In this document: in pieces, positions 8,821-20,115 of the stretch | Numbering within the stretch: position 1 is the first letter of the stretch | Layout: each line of letters opens with the position of its first letter | Origin: Phallusia fumigata | Taxonomy: Eukaryota > Chordata > Ascidiacea > Phlebobranchia > Ascidiidae | Assembly (NCBI GenBank): GCA_008931825.1 | Contig: QXVZ01008319.1 | Coordinates: 1 to 25,998, forward strand | Direction of reading: 5' to 3' | DNA: 25,998 nucleotides | Made by a program: the position numbers and the translations under genes | The notes under the pieces: model-generated | Seen by the model: the letters and a program-made list of their open reading frames with translations, nothing else | Told to the model about the DNA's origin: nothing | Databases searched by the model: none

Positions 8821-10630
8821 TAAGTTGCGATAGCATGCGGCACCATGCTGTGTTTGGTACCACCCTCCTCAGACCATAACATAACAGACCGCGGCTCGCC
8901 ACACCATTTCCTTGGCACTTGACATCTTTTCTCCAAATTTGTTGTCTCGCTGAGTTTCAAACATCGTTTTTTTTGTTTTGCAATTTCTCTCTGCGCTCAC
9001 CTTTCAGTTTGCAACTTACAAAATCGTTTTTGCGATGCTTAACCTCTCCACTGTACTTGACGAAAAACTCTTTTGTGACATCATCGTACAAAAGAAATGT
9101 CAAACTTACGGGTGCAAAACTCAAACTTACAATTACCAAAACAATGAAATCGGCAATCACTGGTTCGAAATTTGTTCCAGTGATGGGCTTTAAAAAAAAG
9201 AACACAAACTGTTTGATTTTTTCAACATATATCTGAAAATATCAGTCCAATTTTTGTTCCGAATGTAACGCCCCTTCACCGAACCGTGAATTTTGTCCAA
9301 AAACTAACATCAGGACTGGACACTTTCAGGATTACCCGTGCTACTCTTGTCACAAAGAGTTTTGTCACCAGACTGTTGCTTCCAAACATGACTGGTGTTA
9401 TGTCCACGAACAAAACTTGCAATAAACAGAGGACTTCTCTAAACCTACTGTTGCTTCCGGGCATTGCAATGATGTTTTTCTCCCACAGTAATGGCAGCAT
9501 TCACAATCTCAAATAGCACTTACCTTACAGAACTTGCGAGCTTGTTTCATCATTGTTTCGTTTTCTGAACAAATAAGTCAAGAAACAAAAGAATACTTTC
9601 AAACAATAAGCTTCCAACTGACAAGATTTCGTTGAGCAAGACAGTAGTTCTCAAAGAGAATTGGACGTCTCTTTGTTTGCTTTGCGAATATATACCATTG
9701 TTCGCATGATAATGCTCGAGCCATGATTAAGTAACTTTGACCGCGTCGGAGCACGGAGATGCCGAACAGAAGCGCCGCGCGCACCATGCAGTACACGGAC
9801 TGTCAAGGTGAAAGTAAGCAACTTTGACCTAAAAAAACAATTCCAACTTGCCCTGAAAACAAGTCAAAAATTAGCATTTTAAGGTCCAAACCTATAAAAT
9901 ATGTCAAAAAAATGTTCGATTGTGTATGCAAGTTATGAAACCAACGGACCCATCAAGCAGTTTGCTGGCGCTGTAGAATAAGGCATGGCAGTGGCTTGAT
10001 TGCCGTTTGAAAGTGGCGCGTGCATTGAGCAGTCATATTTAAAAATGTGGGTCTATTGAAAGTCCGCCGGATGACTTGAAAACTTCATTGAGATATTTAT
10101 TTGAATTTTGATTGTGAAGAAGGCTGGATGTCCCACAATCACTTTTGTGGGTGTTTGATCACCTCTGATCTCCTTTCTAACACGTTTTTTGAAACGAAAA
10201 TGGATTGTACTCGTTTTGGCCTTTTTGTTTTGACGGTCATAACTTCAAATCGCATATTACTTTTCAGTATTTAATCATTTTGAATCAATTTTTGTACTGA
10301 ACAATTTGTACAATACCCGTGTTAATAATCCCTGCAGTGCCAAATAGGGGTAACACATTTGAAAGCAGGTGCATTACGATCAATGTTGGTATGAACAACT
10401 TTTGAAAATTAACACCTGATCCCCATATTACAGGCCCAAACGGCTTAGGTTTTAACAACTATGTGAGATAATTGCCGTTTTAATTTTTTGTACCAAAAAC
10501 GGGGTATTTCCACCCAAAAGTAAATTCCGAAATTTAGGGTTTTTAGCAAAAATTTTTTTTACATTTTTACATAAGTCGGGTAGCTCCACTTACGTTCTCT
10601 GCAAATTTTCAGCGCCCTAAACCCAATATA
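8821..10630. other. Long stretch without recognised gene
   Basis: Open frames at 8919-9236 (+), 8957-9205 (-), 9276-9500 (-) and 9599-9796 (-) lack motifs, starts or codon patterns worth annotating. The 10100-10600 part is AT-rich and stop-rich. No RNA gene or strong repeat was noticed. Confidence 0.4.
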
Positions 10631-10945
10631 TCAAAAGAAAAAATATGATTTTGTTGTTTGCTGGGGCGTGCCAGACCCGGTTTGCACTATGGCTGGGAGG
10701 ACAGGTGCAATATCTATGTCCATTGGAGTTACTGCAACACCTAGTTTTAGTTTTTGGTTAAATATTTGCAGCATAAACTCCACCAGGTCAGAGTAACTCC
10801 CCTTGGGTATGTCCTTGGCTCCATGGATGATGAGGCTCACAGTTGGTGACTTTCGCCGAATGTCTTCATTTCCTCTGCCAGGGCAGTGAGGGTGTCTCTG
10901 ATCTCATGTACCTCCTTCAAATTTTTCCTTGTCAAGTTTCGCTGC
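10631..10945 (-). pseudogene. LINE ORF1 relic (coiled coil plus RRM start)
   Basis: At about 10935-10860 one minus-strand frame encodes a charged coiled coil, LKEVHEIRDTLTALAEEMK. In a shifted frame from 10840, SLIIHGAKDIPKGSYSDLVE is followed by LQIFNQKLKLGVAVTPMDID. This matches the L1-type ORF1 pattern, in which a coiled coil leads into an RRM with '(N/S)L.I.GI.E' and later 'I...DI..AHRLG'. The usual His of that last motif is Pro here. The frameshift and loss of the C-terminal domain at 10631 show that it is a fragment. No reverse transcriptase lies next to it on this strand. Confidence 0.5.
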
Positions 10946-12232
10946 AGTGGTTAATTTAGGTAAGAAAATTGAGCTTATGACTTTAAGGATCCTATGCCGA
11001 CATCCACCTTATTCAAATAGAATGTTGATCAATTTCGGTACCACATCGTATTAAGCTACCATCGTCGATAAAATCAAAGTGAAATTTACTCGGTTCTGCT
11101 TTTACAGCTAATAGTAGTGGGTGGAAAACTACAACGCTTCATCAAAATGGGTTGTGTTAATACACGGTGTATGTTGTTGACACACAAAGTTGTCTAAATT
11201 CCATAGCACAGTGGAAATCACGAACAAAAGGTTTCATCGCACAATTTTGCAAAATTGAGGACAACAATAAAGGAGATTAATTCAGTTTTTGGTTTAAAAG
11301 TTGTTCGGTACCACTACATCAAAAAAGCGCCAAGCAACAACGGTAACTACTGGTTGCATAAATGTTTGTGTTCGTTGCTGAACAGTCATGTGTTACTTCG
11401 CCGTTTTTGAGGGTATATACGTTGACTTCATGCGAGGTCGTCGATTCCTGACTTCCACACCGTTGCGATCGTAGTATTTTGGTATGGTTACATTTTACAT
11501 GTCAGTTGAAACGTAAAAATATTTATGGCAAGCGCGCCTACATGTCTTTCACCATGCAGTACAACACCATTTGGGATGCCCAATTAACAAGAACCTATCG
11601 CTTTGGTGACAAAGTTGCCTTTAAAATTTAGCGGTAGCTCTGGTATTTACTATTTGTGTTCGGTGACCAAGTTGCACCAAAAAACGTTAGCTCATGAAAC
11701 AAATTTACGCGCAAACGAATCGTTACATTGCAAATTTGGCTGTTCGTAAATGAGTTCAGTTGTTACTTTGGACTAATTTGTGAAAATTGCAGTCGCAGCG
11801 TGTTAAAATAATGCAGTGCTGAATTTTCTTTTTATCTTCGGTGCGTAGCAGCTGGCAGTTATTCCCAACGCCTTTGTTAGATCAGAAGCGTAGAGAAAGG
11901 TACAACCTGATTACTAGCTTTACATCCGCTTGTGACACTGATAAGTATCGGTTTTGTTTAGTGCGAGAACTTTATCTGTTTTATTTGGACAAACTAAAAG
12001 GCGCCTAACCAACCGCCATCAACCATTCGGGGTTTTGATGACAAATTCTACTATCAACTGCGCCTAGACGCAATATTGAAGCAAATTTAACAAAGGTTTA
12101 AAGCCCATACAGCTAGAAGTTGGTTTTTAGTGAGGTTTTAGAACAAATCAATTGCTGTTAACATTTAAATTTTCACCTCAAATACTAAAAGTCGCCTTGG
12201 ACGTTAAAAAAGTGACGTATTTCTCTGCACAG
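10946..12232. other. Stretch without recognised gene
   Basis: Both strands are stop-rich and I saw no RNA gene. The right edge ends in TTTCTCTGCACAG (12220-12232), which looks like a splice acceptor for the zinc-finger exon. Confidence 0.4.
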
Positions 12233-12826
12233 GGAAACATTTCTCGTATTTCGTACTTTGACAGATCCCATCGATATGTTTGTGAAAAAACATTTAGCTT
12301 TGGTGGAGATTTGAAAACACACATGTTTACTCACACCAAAGAGAAGGCGCATCGTTGTAAGGTTTGTGAAAAGGGATTTTCCCACTGTGCAAATTTGAAA
12401 AGACATATGATCGTTCACACCAAGGAGAAGTCCCATCGATGTAATGTTTGTGAGAAAAGATTTGGTCAGTCTGGACATTTGAAGACACTTCTCATCAACG
12501 CATCCTTTGCGAGAAAAGATTTAGCCAGGGTGGATATTTGAAGACACATGTTAACACACAGCAAAGAGAAACCTCATCGATGCATCCTTTGTGAGAAAAG
12601 ATTTAGCCAGAGTGGAGATTTGAAAAGACACACGTTGACTCACACCAAAGAGAAGCCTCGTCAATGTTTGGTTTGTGAGAAAAGATTTAGCCAAGGTGGA
12701 AGTTTGAAAAGACACATGTTGACTCACTCTGAAGAAAAGCCCCATCGATGTGATATTTGTGAGAAAACATTTGGTCAAAGCCCCCCCCCCCCCCCGCACA
12801 TGTTGACCCATGGTGCAGAAACATGA
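12233..12826 (+). pseudogene. C2H2 zinc-finger gene, decayed (about seven fingers)
   Basis: Tandem C2H2 fingers with consensus HRC.VCEKRFSQSG.LKRHMLTH are joined by T(K/S)EKP linkers in place of the usual TGEKP. Such arrays bind DNA in the nucleus. Finger 1 (HRYVCEKTF) lacks its first cysteine. Finger 2 is complete. Finger 3 is cut short and fused to a finger 4 whose first cysteine has become Arg. A shift of two bases in an ACAC tract (about 12540) then moves the frame to the one starting at 12548. Fingers 5 and 6 are complete. Finger 7 has a C homopolymer in its helix but keeps HMLTH before the stop at 12824-12826. An acceptor-like CAG ends at 12232, so this could be a last exon. Two frameshifting events make a working protein unlikely unless they are assembly errors. 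Confidence 0.8.
12782..12795 (+). repeat. C homopolymer inside finger 7
   Basis: Fifteen consecutive C (about 12780-12795) encode a proline run where the other fingers have the five helix residues before the first zinc-binding His. The frame and the distance to HMLTH are preserved exactly. Confidence 0.7.
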
Positions 12827-13124
12827 TTAGAAACCATCAACAAACAAATCAATCTCTAGTTTTCCGTAAGATAAAAATCACTTCGCAGTTGTAAATAGAA
12901 TATATCCAAAAATTTGAAAGTCGATATAATTGTAATTTTACAGAAAAAGACTTACTGATATGTTGTGCAAAGAGTGTACACTGCTTACGCACAGCGAACG
13001 TCCAAGATGCAGATCCTGTCAGACTTGCTAAGTATAACAGAGACCCACCTGTATACAGTATCTTGTTTTTTGTTTAAATGATAACGACATCTTTCTCTCG
13101 CACTCGTAACATTGACTTCATCCG

Positions 13125-13229
13125 CAATTTTTATTGTAGTGCAGTCCCATAATTTTTCTCTGACATCAAGAAAAGTATGAAGAAATAAACAATTTTTTTA
13201 ATGATGTCTTTGCACTACAATAAAAATTG
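13125..13229. repeat. 19-bp perfect inverted repeat with 67-base spacer
   Basis: CAATTTTTATTGTAGTGCA at 13125-13143 recurs as its exact reverse complement at 13211-13229. The spacer holds AATAAA. It may be a small foldback element or the ends of a MITE of about 105 bases. Confidence 0.6.
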
Positions 13230-15571
13230 TAAATTTGGTTAAATACAAGTGTTCGATAAATTTCGACGGGCTTCTACAAATTATGAAGGATTAAAGCGTT
13301 TTGGCATTGGGCTTGTTTTCATTTTCAATATTCGTGAAATGTGCTGATGTTCTTATGTGTTCGAACTCCTAAAGATTACGCTGAATTATGATCGTCGTTG
13401 GATAATTGTGAACAATACGCAAGCACTTATTGCAACTAATAAAATGATAATTATACAAAAATGATCTGTCAATTTTTCGTGCCAGGTTCAAATTGGCACG
13501 AACTGATATCTTAAAAAACTTTCAACTGTCATTTTGACTTGCAGTATATTTATGACGTACCGTTACGCATAAGTGATCGCTGTACGTAGTCCTTTTTGTG
13601 CGTGAGGTCATTCGAGTTACATGCGCGCTGTTTGGACTGAAAAATAAAAACACTAGAACTTTTTAACCTAAACCTTTCTTCGCTACGGTACAGTCGACAG
13701 GCGCTTTGTAGGTCCGTGAAGTTTGATAAAAACGTTATTACATTGAATAAATCGCTTCTTTTGGTGTTTCCAAAAAAATCCTTTCGAGTGCTGGTCATCA
13801 AATAACAAGTCGTATTGGGCGCAGAAGTAGCCTACATCGTTCTCTATCTAGACCGCGTGGTAGCGAATCGAACTTTGAACGTTTCTTTTTGACCAACGCA
13901 ATTTCGGTGACTCGTTTTTCCACGTTTGGTTCAGCAACAACATTTCGCCCTTTAACAGACCAAGTGATAAATTCTGTTTCGTCGGTTTATTCGACCTTGT
14001 TAACTCCTGGGCTAATTTAATTGCTCGGATGAATATCCTCACAACAACAGTCAACTATAGTATACGGTAGCAGAGTAGTAGGACTCCTCGAGAAACCTTA
14101 AGAAAGTCACATACACGAACTGCCTTTCACAGTGTGATGTTGCTGATTCAGTGAGTTTCCCGTTACACAATCACAGCTTGATATAGCACAGTAGACGCCT
14201 TGACTTTCACGCCAACACAGCTTGTTTTTGCGATAGAGTAAAAGCGGTTTAGAACCACCCGCTGCGCTACGTCGGTCACAATTCCTCAAACTAAAAGTAC
14301 GGTTAATATCACAAAAAGTAGTGAAAACAATAAGTGTCTTCTTTAATGCATGAATTGCTGTAAGTCGAGGCACATAAAGTTGTTAGTTGGTAGGAATTTT
14401 ACTGATTTTATTGGACTTGTATCTTTCTGTAACTAACCCTAACGTAAAGGTTGTCACAACACATGGTTTGGGTAATGCAACTCAGTTCAGGCTGATCTAT
14501 AAACAAAATATATATATATAGCAATTTTATCATAATCAGGTTAACCCGTAGAGTTTTGCGTGTCGAGAATATGATATTGCATGAACGCCATTAACATCTG
14601 TGCGACCTTATGTTTTATATCACACCTCTATATTTCATCGCTTTAATCACTCGATAGTGTCACATTGATATGACACAGAATCATTCCATTTCTTCCATGC
14701 CGTTTTCGCATATCGGTTCCGTTAGAATCTCTGAAACGGTTCTTGCGTCAAGCTAGTCTCAGGACAGACAGACAGACAGCATCAAGGTTAAACGAGAGAA
14801 GCAGAAGGGATCGGTTGAGTTGAGTATATTCGCTTGGTGAAAGAAAACATAGCGACACGGTAGTAACAAGTACGACGTCACGCGCAAGCCACGGATTCGA
14901 CAAACCCTTTAAGGTGACCCGTAATATTAAACATTGTAACTTTGACAGATTGTAGATTATTTTGTGGTGTGTTCATGATTCTTTAGCCCTGGTCTGATAA
15001 ACATACCTCTGTAAGAGGTCGACTGAACTATGTCCCATTCCTTATCTTTTTTTATTGCGAATAGCTAAGACAAGGAAAAAAAAAGTAACACAACAAGTAA
15101 ACGCCATTTCAGAGACCAGACCATTTAACTAAACATTCGGCACGTCTTTTTTTGGACAGCATTTGAATATTCGGAGGTCTTCATTATGTGGAGAGCATTT
15201 ATAAATCATTTCAGAGTTGGAGCACATAAAGGAGAGCGTGGGCAATGTTTTTGCATATTTGCAGCGGTATATGACAAAACGCGCACATAACAGTAGACAG
15301 TTCAATATGAGTTCCGAAAAGGAGAGTTTCAGGTTTTACTTGCAAGGGAATTAACAGTTTTGCCGAGATCCAAGAACTTGTTTACAACAATAAAATAAAT
15401 GCGATAAAGCTACCGGGGCGTCTTGACAGAAAACACTCTGTTCGGTATCAGTTTTTTCAAAAGAGTGGAGAGTTTCGTTAGTTACAATGGCACGAAGGTT
15501 AGGTTTTGTTTGAAACGAACGCAGTTTGGATTCAATAGTGCAATTATAGGTGTTTGAATATAGCTTTTCCT
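13230..15571. other. Long stretch without recognised gene
   Basis: Minus-strand frames at 13550-13801, 13848-14054 and 14107-14373 are open but unrecognised, with no start or domain support. Minor features are an AT dinucleotide run (14509-14520), a GACA tetranucleotide run (about 14763-14779) and one copy of a 44-base dispersed repeat (14815-14858). Confidence 0.4.
14815..14858 (+). repeat. Dispersed 44-base repeat, copy 1
   Basis: A segment from TTGAGTTGAGT through CGCTTGGTGAAAGAAAACAT to AGCGACAC recurs near the right end of the window (25947-25991) with one base change and one extra T. Confidence 0.75.
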
Positions 15572-15848
15572 AGGGGGTTGTATTTGGTGCGAGGCCCAAG
15601 TCCCGTTCCCAATTTTTTTGTTGCTTTTCTGGGCGAACCGATGTATATTGTTTTGTTTTATTGTACAAAGCCTTTGGTGTCTTACACTCTTGAAATAAAC
15701 GTAAGTTTANAGGGGGTTGTATTTGGTGCGAGGCCCAAGTCCCGTTCCCAATTTTTTTGTTGCTTTTCTGGGCGAACCGATGTATATTGTTTTATTTTAT
15801 TGTACAAAGCCTTTGGTGTCTTACACTCTTGAAATAAACGTAAGTTTA
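15572..15848. repeat. 138-base direct duplication across a single N
   Basis: 15572-15709 and 15711-15848 are the same sequence apart from one G/A difference, separated only by the N at 15710. Exact abutment of two copies at an undetermined base is best read as overlapping contig ends, or two alleles, joined without merging. A true tandem duplication is less likely. Confidence 0.85.
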
Positions 15849-15984
15849 TTTTAGAAGTGTCATTAGTTTGATCCCATTCGTGCGGTAAAGCGACAATCAT
15901 TTTAATAAAGGTTTTAAACTCTTTATTACTTGGGTTAAATTTGTATTTTTTTGCTAATTGGTCATTCATAAAATATTCCCCCAT
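15711..15984 (-). pseudogene. L1-like LINE ORF2 C-terminal fragment
   Basis: A minus-strand frame contains LFQECKTPKALYNKIKQYTS, followed by QQKNWERDLGLAP. The pattern 'LY......W..DLG' after the reverse transcriptase is familiar from the C-terminal part of L1-clade ORF2 proteins. Only this short piece is present, with no catalytic domain beside it. The frame is disturbed at 15710 by the unresolved base and the duplicated contig end. The assignment rests on the weak W..DLG pattern. Confidence 0.4.
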
Positions 15985-16852
15985 TGAATTAATTAAGTCG
16001 GAATGATAAAGTATTCCCGCATCAATGAGTGACTTTAAGTTGCGATTTAAGTTTTACGCTCTTTGAAGCCCACAGTGACCTGCTGTGCGTTTTGTTTGAA
16101 CGGACCATTTGGATAATATTTCTGATGTCTGATATTAACTTTCTAACCGTTTGTAGCGGAACAATTTGAGCACATTGCTTTGAGGTCGTTGGTAATTTGC
16201 CTCGAACCCAGCACTCTAGCTCCAATACGGATAACTCGTTGTTTTGTGTACTTAGGCAACGACGGACTCATGTACTTGTGCACTCACGCAACGACGGACT
16301 CATGTACTTGTGCACCCACGCAATGAAGTACTCTTGGACTCAAATACCTGTGTATTCATGTAATGGCTCACGCACCACTACCATGACATTAGCATCCACG
16401 TACGTACATCGGGGAAATGTTTTGCGGCAATTTGATTTTCCCGCCTCTCCTGCGTCGGCAAGTCCTAGTCCTAATTCCAATCACTGCTTAGTTGATTGGT
16501 TTGAGCTGTAAAAGTATTTGAAATATGAAATTATTTAAAAAAAATGTGTTGAGAACTTATAAACCACCACCATCATTACAAATACTTAGGTCCAATAACA
16601 ACTGGTCCAAGTTGTTGGGTTTTCGACAAAAAGGGTAAAATATGTTTGCAGAATTTATGATAACGGATATTTTACAGGTACAATACCAAATTAGAAAGCT
16701 AAGTTTGGTGGATTCAAATAGCGGCACTAAAATGTGTTTACCTCTGTAGCATTCGCCTTTGTATTTTTATCGTTTTAACCACGATTAACGCGTTACGTCA
16801 CACAATTCGAAACGCTGGATGACCAGGCACAATTTAATCGTATTATTTAGCG
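15985..16852. other. Stretch without recognised gene
   Basis: It contains the 32-base tandem repeat described separately. Open frames at 16022-16225 (-) and 16197-16511 (+) show no family features, and the latter is partly made by the tandem repeat. Confidence 0.4.
16256..16359 (+). repeat. 32-base tandem repeat, two close copies plus one diverged
   Basis: GCAACGACGGACTCATGTAC with its 12-base extension occupies 16256-16287 and again 16288-16319 with one change. A third, diverged copy follows to about 16359. Confidence 0.7.
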
Positions 16853-17089
16853 TTCGAACTTTTCGGATGTGGTTATATGTGCAAACCTTGGTAAACACAT
16901 CCATCATTTGTCACGGTCCGCACGAGTTTAGCGAGTGACATTCTCATTGCCTTAAGCCATAATTACTTATNTTCGAACTTTTCGGATGTGGTTATATGTG
17001 CAAACCTTGGTAAACACATCCATCATTTGTCACGGTCCGCACGAGTTTAGCGAGTGACATTCTCATTGCCCTAAGCCATAATTACTTAT
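16853..17089. repeat. 118-base direct duplication across a single N
   Basis: 16853-16970 and 16972-17089 match except for one T/C difference, with the N at 16971 between them. As at 15710, this looks like two contig ends, or two haplotypes, laid end to end. Confidence 0.85.
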
Positions 17090-17300
17090 TTTAAACGCCC
17101 TTTCATTCTATGTAATTCTTAACAGCGAAAAACGCGTAAAGCCCTTTCCTATATAGCGCGATTTTACCGCAGTTGAGACAGACAGAAACGGACAGAACTT
17201 GATAGACACCTAACTCAATCAACCGGACTATTTGTTAGCTTAGTCAATGTAAGTCAAGTGTATTCTGTCTCAATAATCAACTGGAGTTTATCTATCTGTT
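17028..17300 (+). other. Possible LTR-like promoter segment
   Basis: A TGTCACGG start at 17028 (also at 16909 in the duplicated copy) is common at the 5' end of gypsy-type LTRs. CTATATAGCG near 17150 could serve as a TATA box, and CTCAATAATC near 17270 is a weak polyadenylation-like site. I cannot define a 3' CA end, a target duplication or internal coding sequence, so this is only a suggestion. Confidence 0.2.
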
Positions 17301-18663
17301 CGTGAACGCATCTTCGTTATTCATTGTCTGTTGTATGCCTTGTACTAATTTAATACAAACCAGTAATTACTAACTGCACTGCTTGTTATGGAGTCAATAT
17401 ATGAGTTAGTAGGAACTCACTTCATAAATCCTACAGTGTCGCCTTAATTCCAAGTCTGGAAACATATTTGTCGCGCTATTGCTAAGTGGTTACAGGAAAG
17501 GCGTCCAAGGGAATGCTTGAAAAGCCATTTTTTGCATTTGTGTGGTAGTCACAATATAAAAAACATGAGTAAAAAAACGTCGACAAGAAGTGATGTATGT
17601 AATGGGTCTACTTACTTGCGCAGAAACTATGGAAGATATTAAACAAATTGTTTATCATATGACAATCATTCTTTAACAATAAAAGTGGATGCCGTTCTAG
17701 ATGTTCAACCAACGGCACATTAAAGATCCGAACAAAACTCTTTCATGTTACTTCAAAAGAAGACCGTGTGTATGCTCATGCCAATGGCAGTATCGTACTC
17801 GGGAAACCACCACACGCTGTTGTCACTGGCCGAAATTATACACTAAGGTAGTCTAAAAAAAACTAAGTTTTAATTCTGGTCTGGCTACGCTATTGTCGAA
17901 TGATAGTTAATAATCTTAGATTTGTAGCGGCTATGTAACCACTAAACAAAGGTCCCCCTTGAACAACTCAGCATATCACGAAGTGTAAAACCCCTGAGAT
18001 GAAATACTTTGTTTGAGCAGGATTTCTCCGCTCTATGTAGTCTTATGTGCTGTGAAGACCCTTTGGTTAAGAGCTCCTAACCTTCATATTGTATCATCGA
18101 CCAATTGTATCGAATATTGGGGTGTTCACATCGGTTTAATATCAACAAGTGTTTTAGTCATCCTATGGTAGGCTTACCATACGTCCCGCTTTAGCCGGGA
18201 CTGTCCCGGATTAAGCGCCTTGTCCCGGCGTCCCGCCCGGTCAGCCAAAATGTCACGGTTTTTGTTTAGTCGTTAACCATAATCTGGTGTGGATAATTGA
18301 CCCACATCCTTATTAATAACGTGTATTATCGAGTCCTCGTTTGGTCTTACTTCATGTCACTTTGACAAAATTGGCATTGTTGCATTACAAAACGAACGTG
18401 GGTCGATTGTCCCAGGATTCACTGGGCAACCGTGTTTTAACAGGCTAAGGCGCTAACAAGGCGCTAACGACACGATAACGACGCCGGTGTGCATTGGGCT
18501 TTAGGAACCATCGGACGAGGGTAGCCTTTAGAAACGTCGCAAAGAATTGTCGGTTCGGTTCCAAACAAAGATATATCACAAAACCTAAGTGACGTGGCTG
18601 AGGTGCGATAACCTGAGTTCTTTGAGCAAACAGCGTGAAAAACGACCCAGCAAACAAAAAATT
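17301..18663. other. Stretch without recognised gene; one GC-rich motif cluster
   Basis: No gene is seen. At 18183-18240 the heptamer-like GTCCCG occurs four times, with a dyad GTCCCG...CGGGAC at 18183-18201. At about 18290-18310 and 18399-18416 an imperfect inverted repeat of 18 bases differs only by transitions. These may be edges of an old transposable element. Confidence 0.4.
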
Positions 18664-18803
18664 GCCAACTTTCAACCCAAATATCTCGCGAACCAATCAC
18701 TGCAAGACAACCAAATCGCTTGTGAGTTCGTTGGAAAGTGTTGTTTGCAAATTTGGTTGTTTTGCAGTGATTGGTTCGCGAGATATTTGTGTTAAAAGTT
18801 GGC
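18664..18803. repeat. Foldback: 53-base inverted repeat, 34-base loop
   Basis: The arm at 18664-18716 (with ATATCTCGCGAACCAATCAC at its core) is repeated inverted at 18751-18803 with about three mismatches. Transcribed in either direction it would form a long hairpin. Weaker outward similarity (CAGCAAA near 18650 and TTTGCTG near 18830) suggests that the element once extended further. It could be a MITE or foldback transposon, or a precursor of small interfering RNA. Confidence 0.85.
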
Positions 18804-19882
18804 GTTTTGGGTTGGGGGCCCTACGATTATTTGCTGGCAAGCTTGGCGGCGGCAATACGCGCGAGTTATGAATTTCAACTGAATATTAAGTGGAGCGCCC
18901 CCACCCGTAGAACGACGAATTTGGGCATTTTGGAAACGGCATGTGATGTAGAATAAGGGTGTGTGGTGTTGCTGTTATCACAAACTATCGGAAATCATTG
19001 CTCCAAACAGGTTAGCTAGCCATATGTGCAAAAAATTACCAGTGTATATATTTCTTGTCTGCTTCTTATGTTGCTTAACTGATATATAGCTGAAGTGAGA
19101 TTCATGTACATTGCCCACTTGGTTACAAGGGTGTGGAAAACAAGTTGTGTGGACACATGTTATCAGTCAAATGATAACCCACCATTGTACGCTTTGTACA
19201 GTATTATTCCCTAAATCATATCTCTGCCATTACCAGGAAAATCAACATGTATGTATTGTGATGCCAACCGCGATTGTTGAAACGTTTCATTACAATGTCT
19301 TCACTGCATGCAAATTCTCTGGCAGTTATGTTTTTAATTAACGTGTTAATGTTTTGTGGCAATAGTTAACATTTATGCAAAGGGCCGCTGAGGTCAAATC
19401 ATCAATACAAGGCCTAGTGTGGTAACTGATCCTAGATGTCTCACCACCAGCATTGGTCTGAAAGTAAAAAAGCAATTTGTAGTACTGTAGTATGTCATTG
19501 CGATATTTCGATTTGTTTATTTGCCCATAAAGTCAGTGGCGAAAGTCAACTGGAACCAACGGCGCACTACTAAGAGTTTTAATGCAAAAACTATTTGGAT
19601 GATTTGTAGAATGTTCCATTGTTGTTCATGGATTGCTGTGTTAAACCCTTTAGCTCAAAAGTTGACTTTCCAGCCCCATATAAGGTTTGGAGATAGTAGC
19701 GCGACATTCCGTTTTCATAGTTTTTTATAATCACCAACTCAACAAATTATAAGAAACATCATGTTTCTAAATCGATGCATAATCTACAACTTTGCATGTT
19801 TTGAAACATATGCCTTTCTGCGTGCAGAAAAACTTATGCTAAACAAGCTTAGGTAACTGTAGAACCCAATGTTATTGTTGTG
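18804..19882. other. Stretch without recognised gene
   Basis: Short plus-strand frames (for example 19111-19341 and 19521-19730) have no support. No repeat or RNA gene was noticed. Confidence 0.4.
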
Positions 19883-20060
19883 CAGTGGTTCCCAACTTTT
19901 TCTTACTAGTGATCCCCTATAATGATTTAAAATATCCCACCCAGCCATTTTCTAAACAACAAGATCAATTAAATTGCTTTTTACAGTTTATTAATTATTT
20001 GCATGTAAAACTGTTGTCTTGGCTTGAAGGATTTTATTTTTGATGACAAGCATTTTTGAA

Positions 20061-20115
20061 ACAATACTGTGACGTTTCAATAACAATGCTTGTGCAGTAA
20101 ACTATGGGCACATAG
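20061..20115 (+). repeat. 55-base direct repeat, copy 1
   Basis: The segment running through GTGACGTTTCAATAACAATG and ending in TATGGGCACATAG recurs at 20686-20740 with about five differences. The two copies flank the LTR-like segment. Confidence 0.8.

Noticed and set aside
8919..9516. Several open frames on both strands between the helicase and 9.5 kb
   Set aside because: All are short and overlapping, with low-complexity Phe/Leu/Lys content and no recognisable motif.
15554..15832. Plus-strand 92-codon frame with an internal repeat
   Set aside because: The repeat in the protein is only the duplicated contig end across the N. The opposite strand carries the more plausible LINE fragment.
16256..16319. 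CRISPR-like array
   Set aside because: Only two adjacent copies without unique spacers, in a eukaryotic context. It is a plain tandem repeat.
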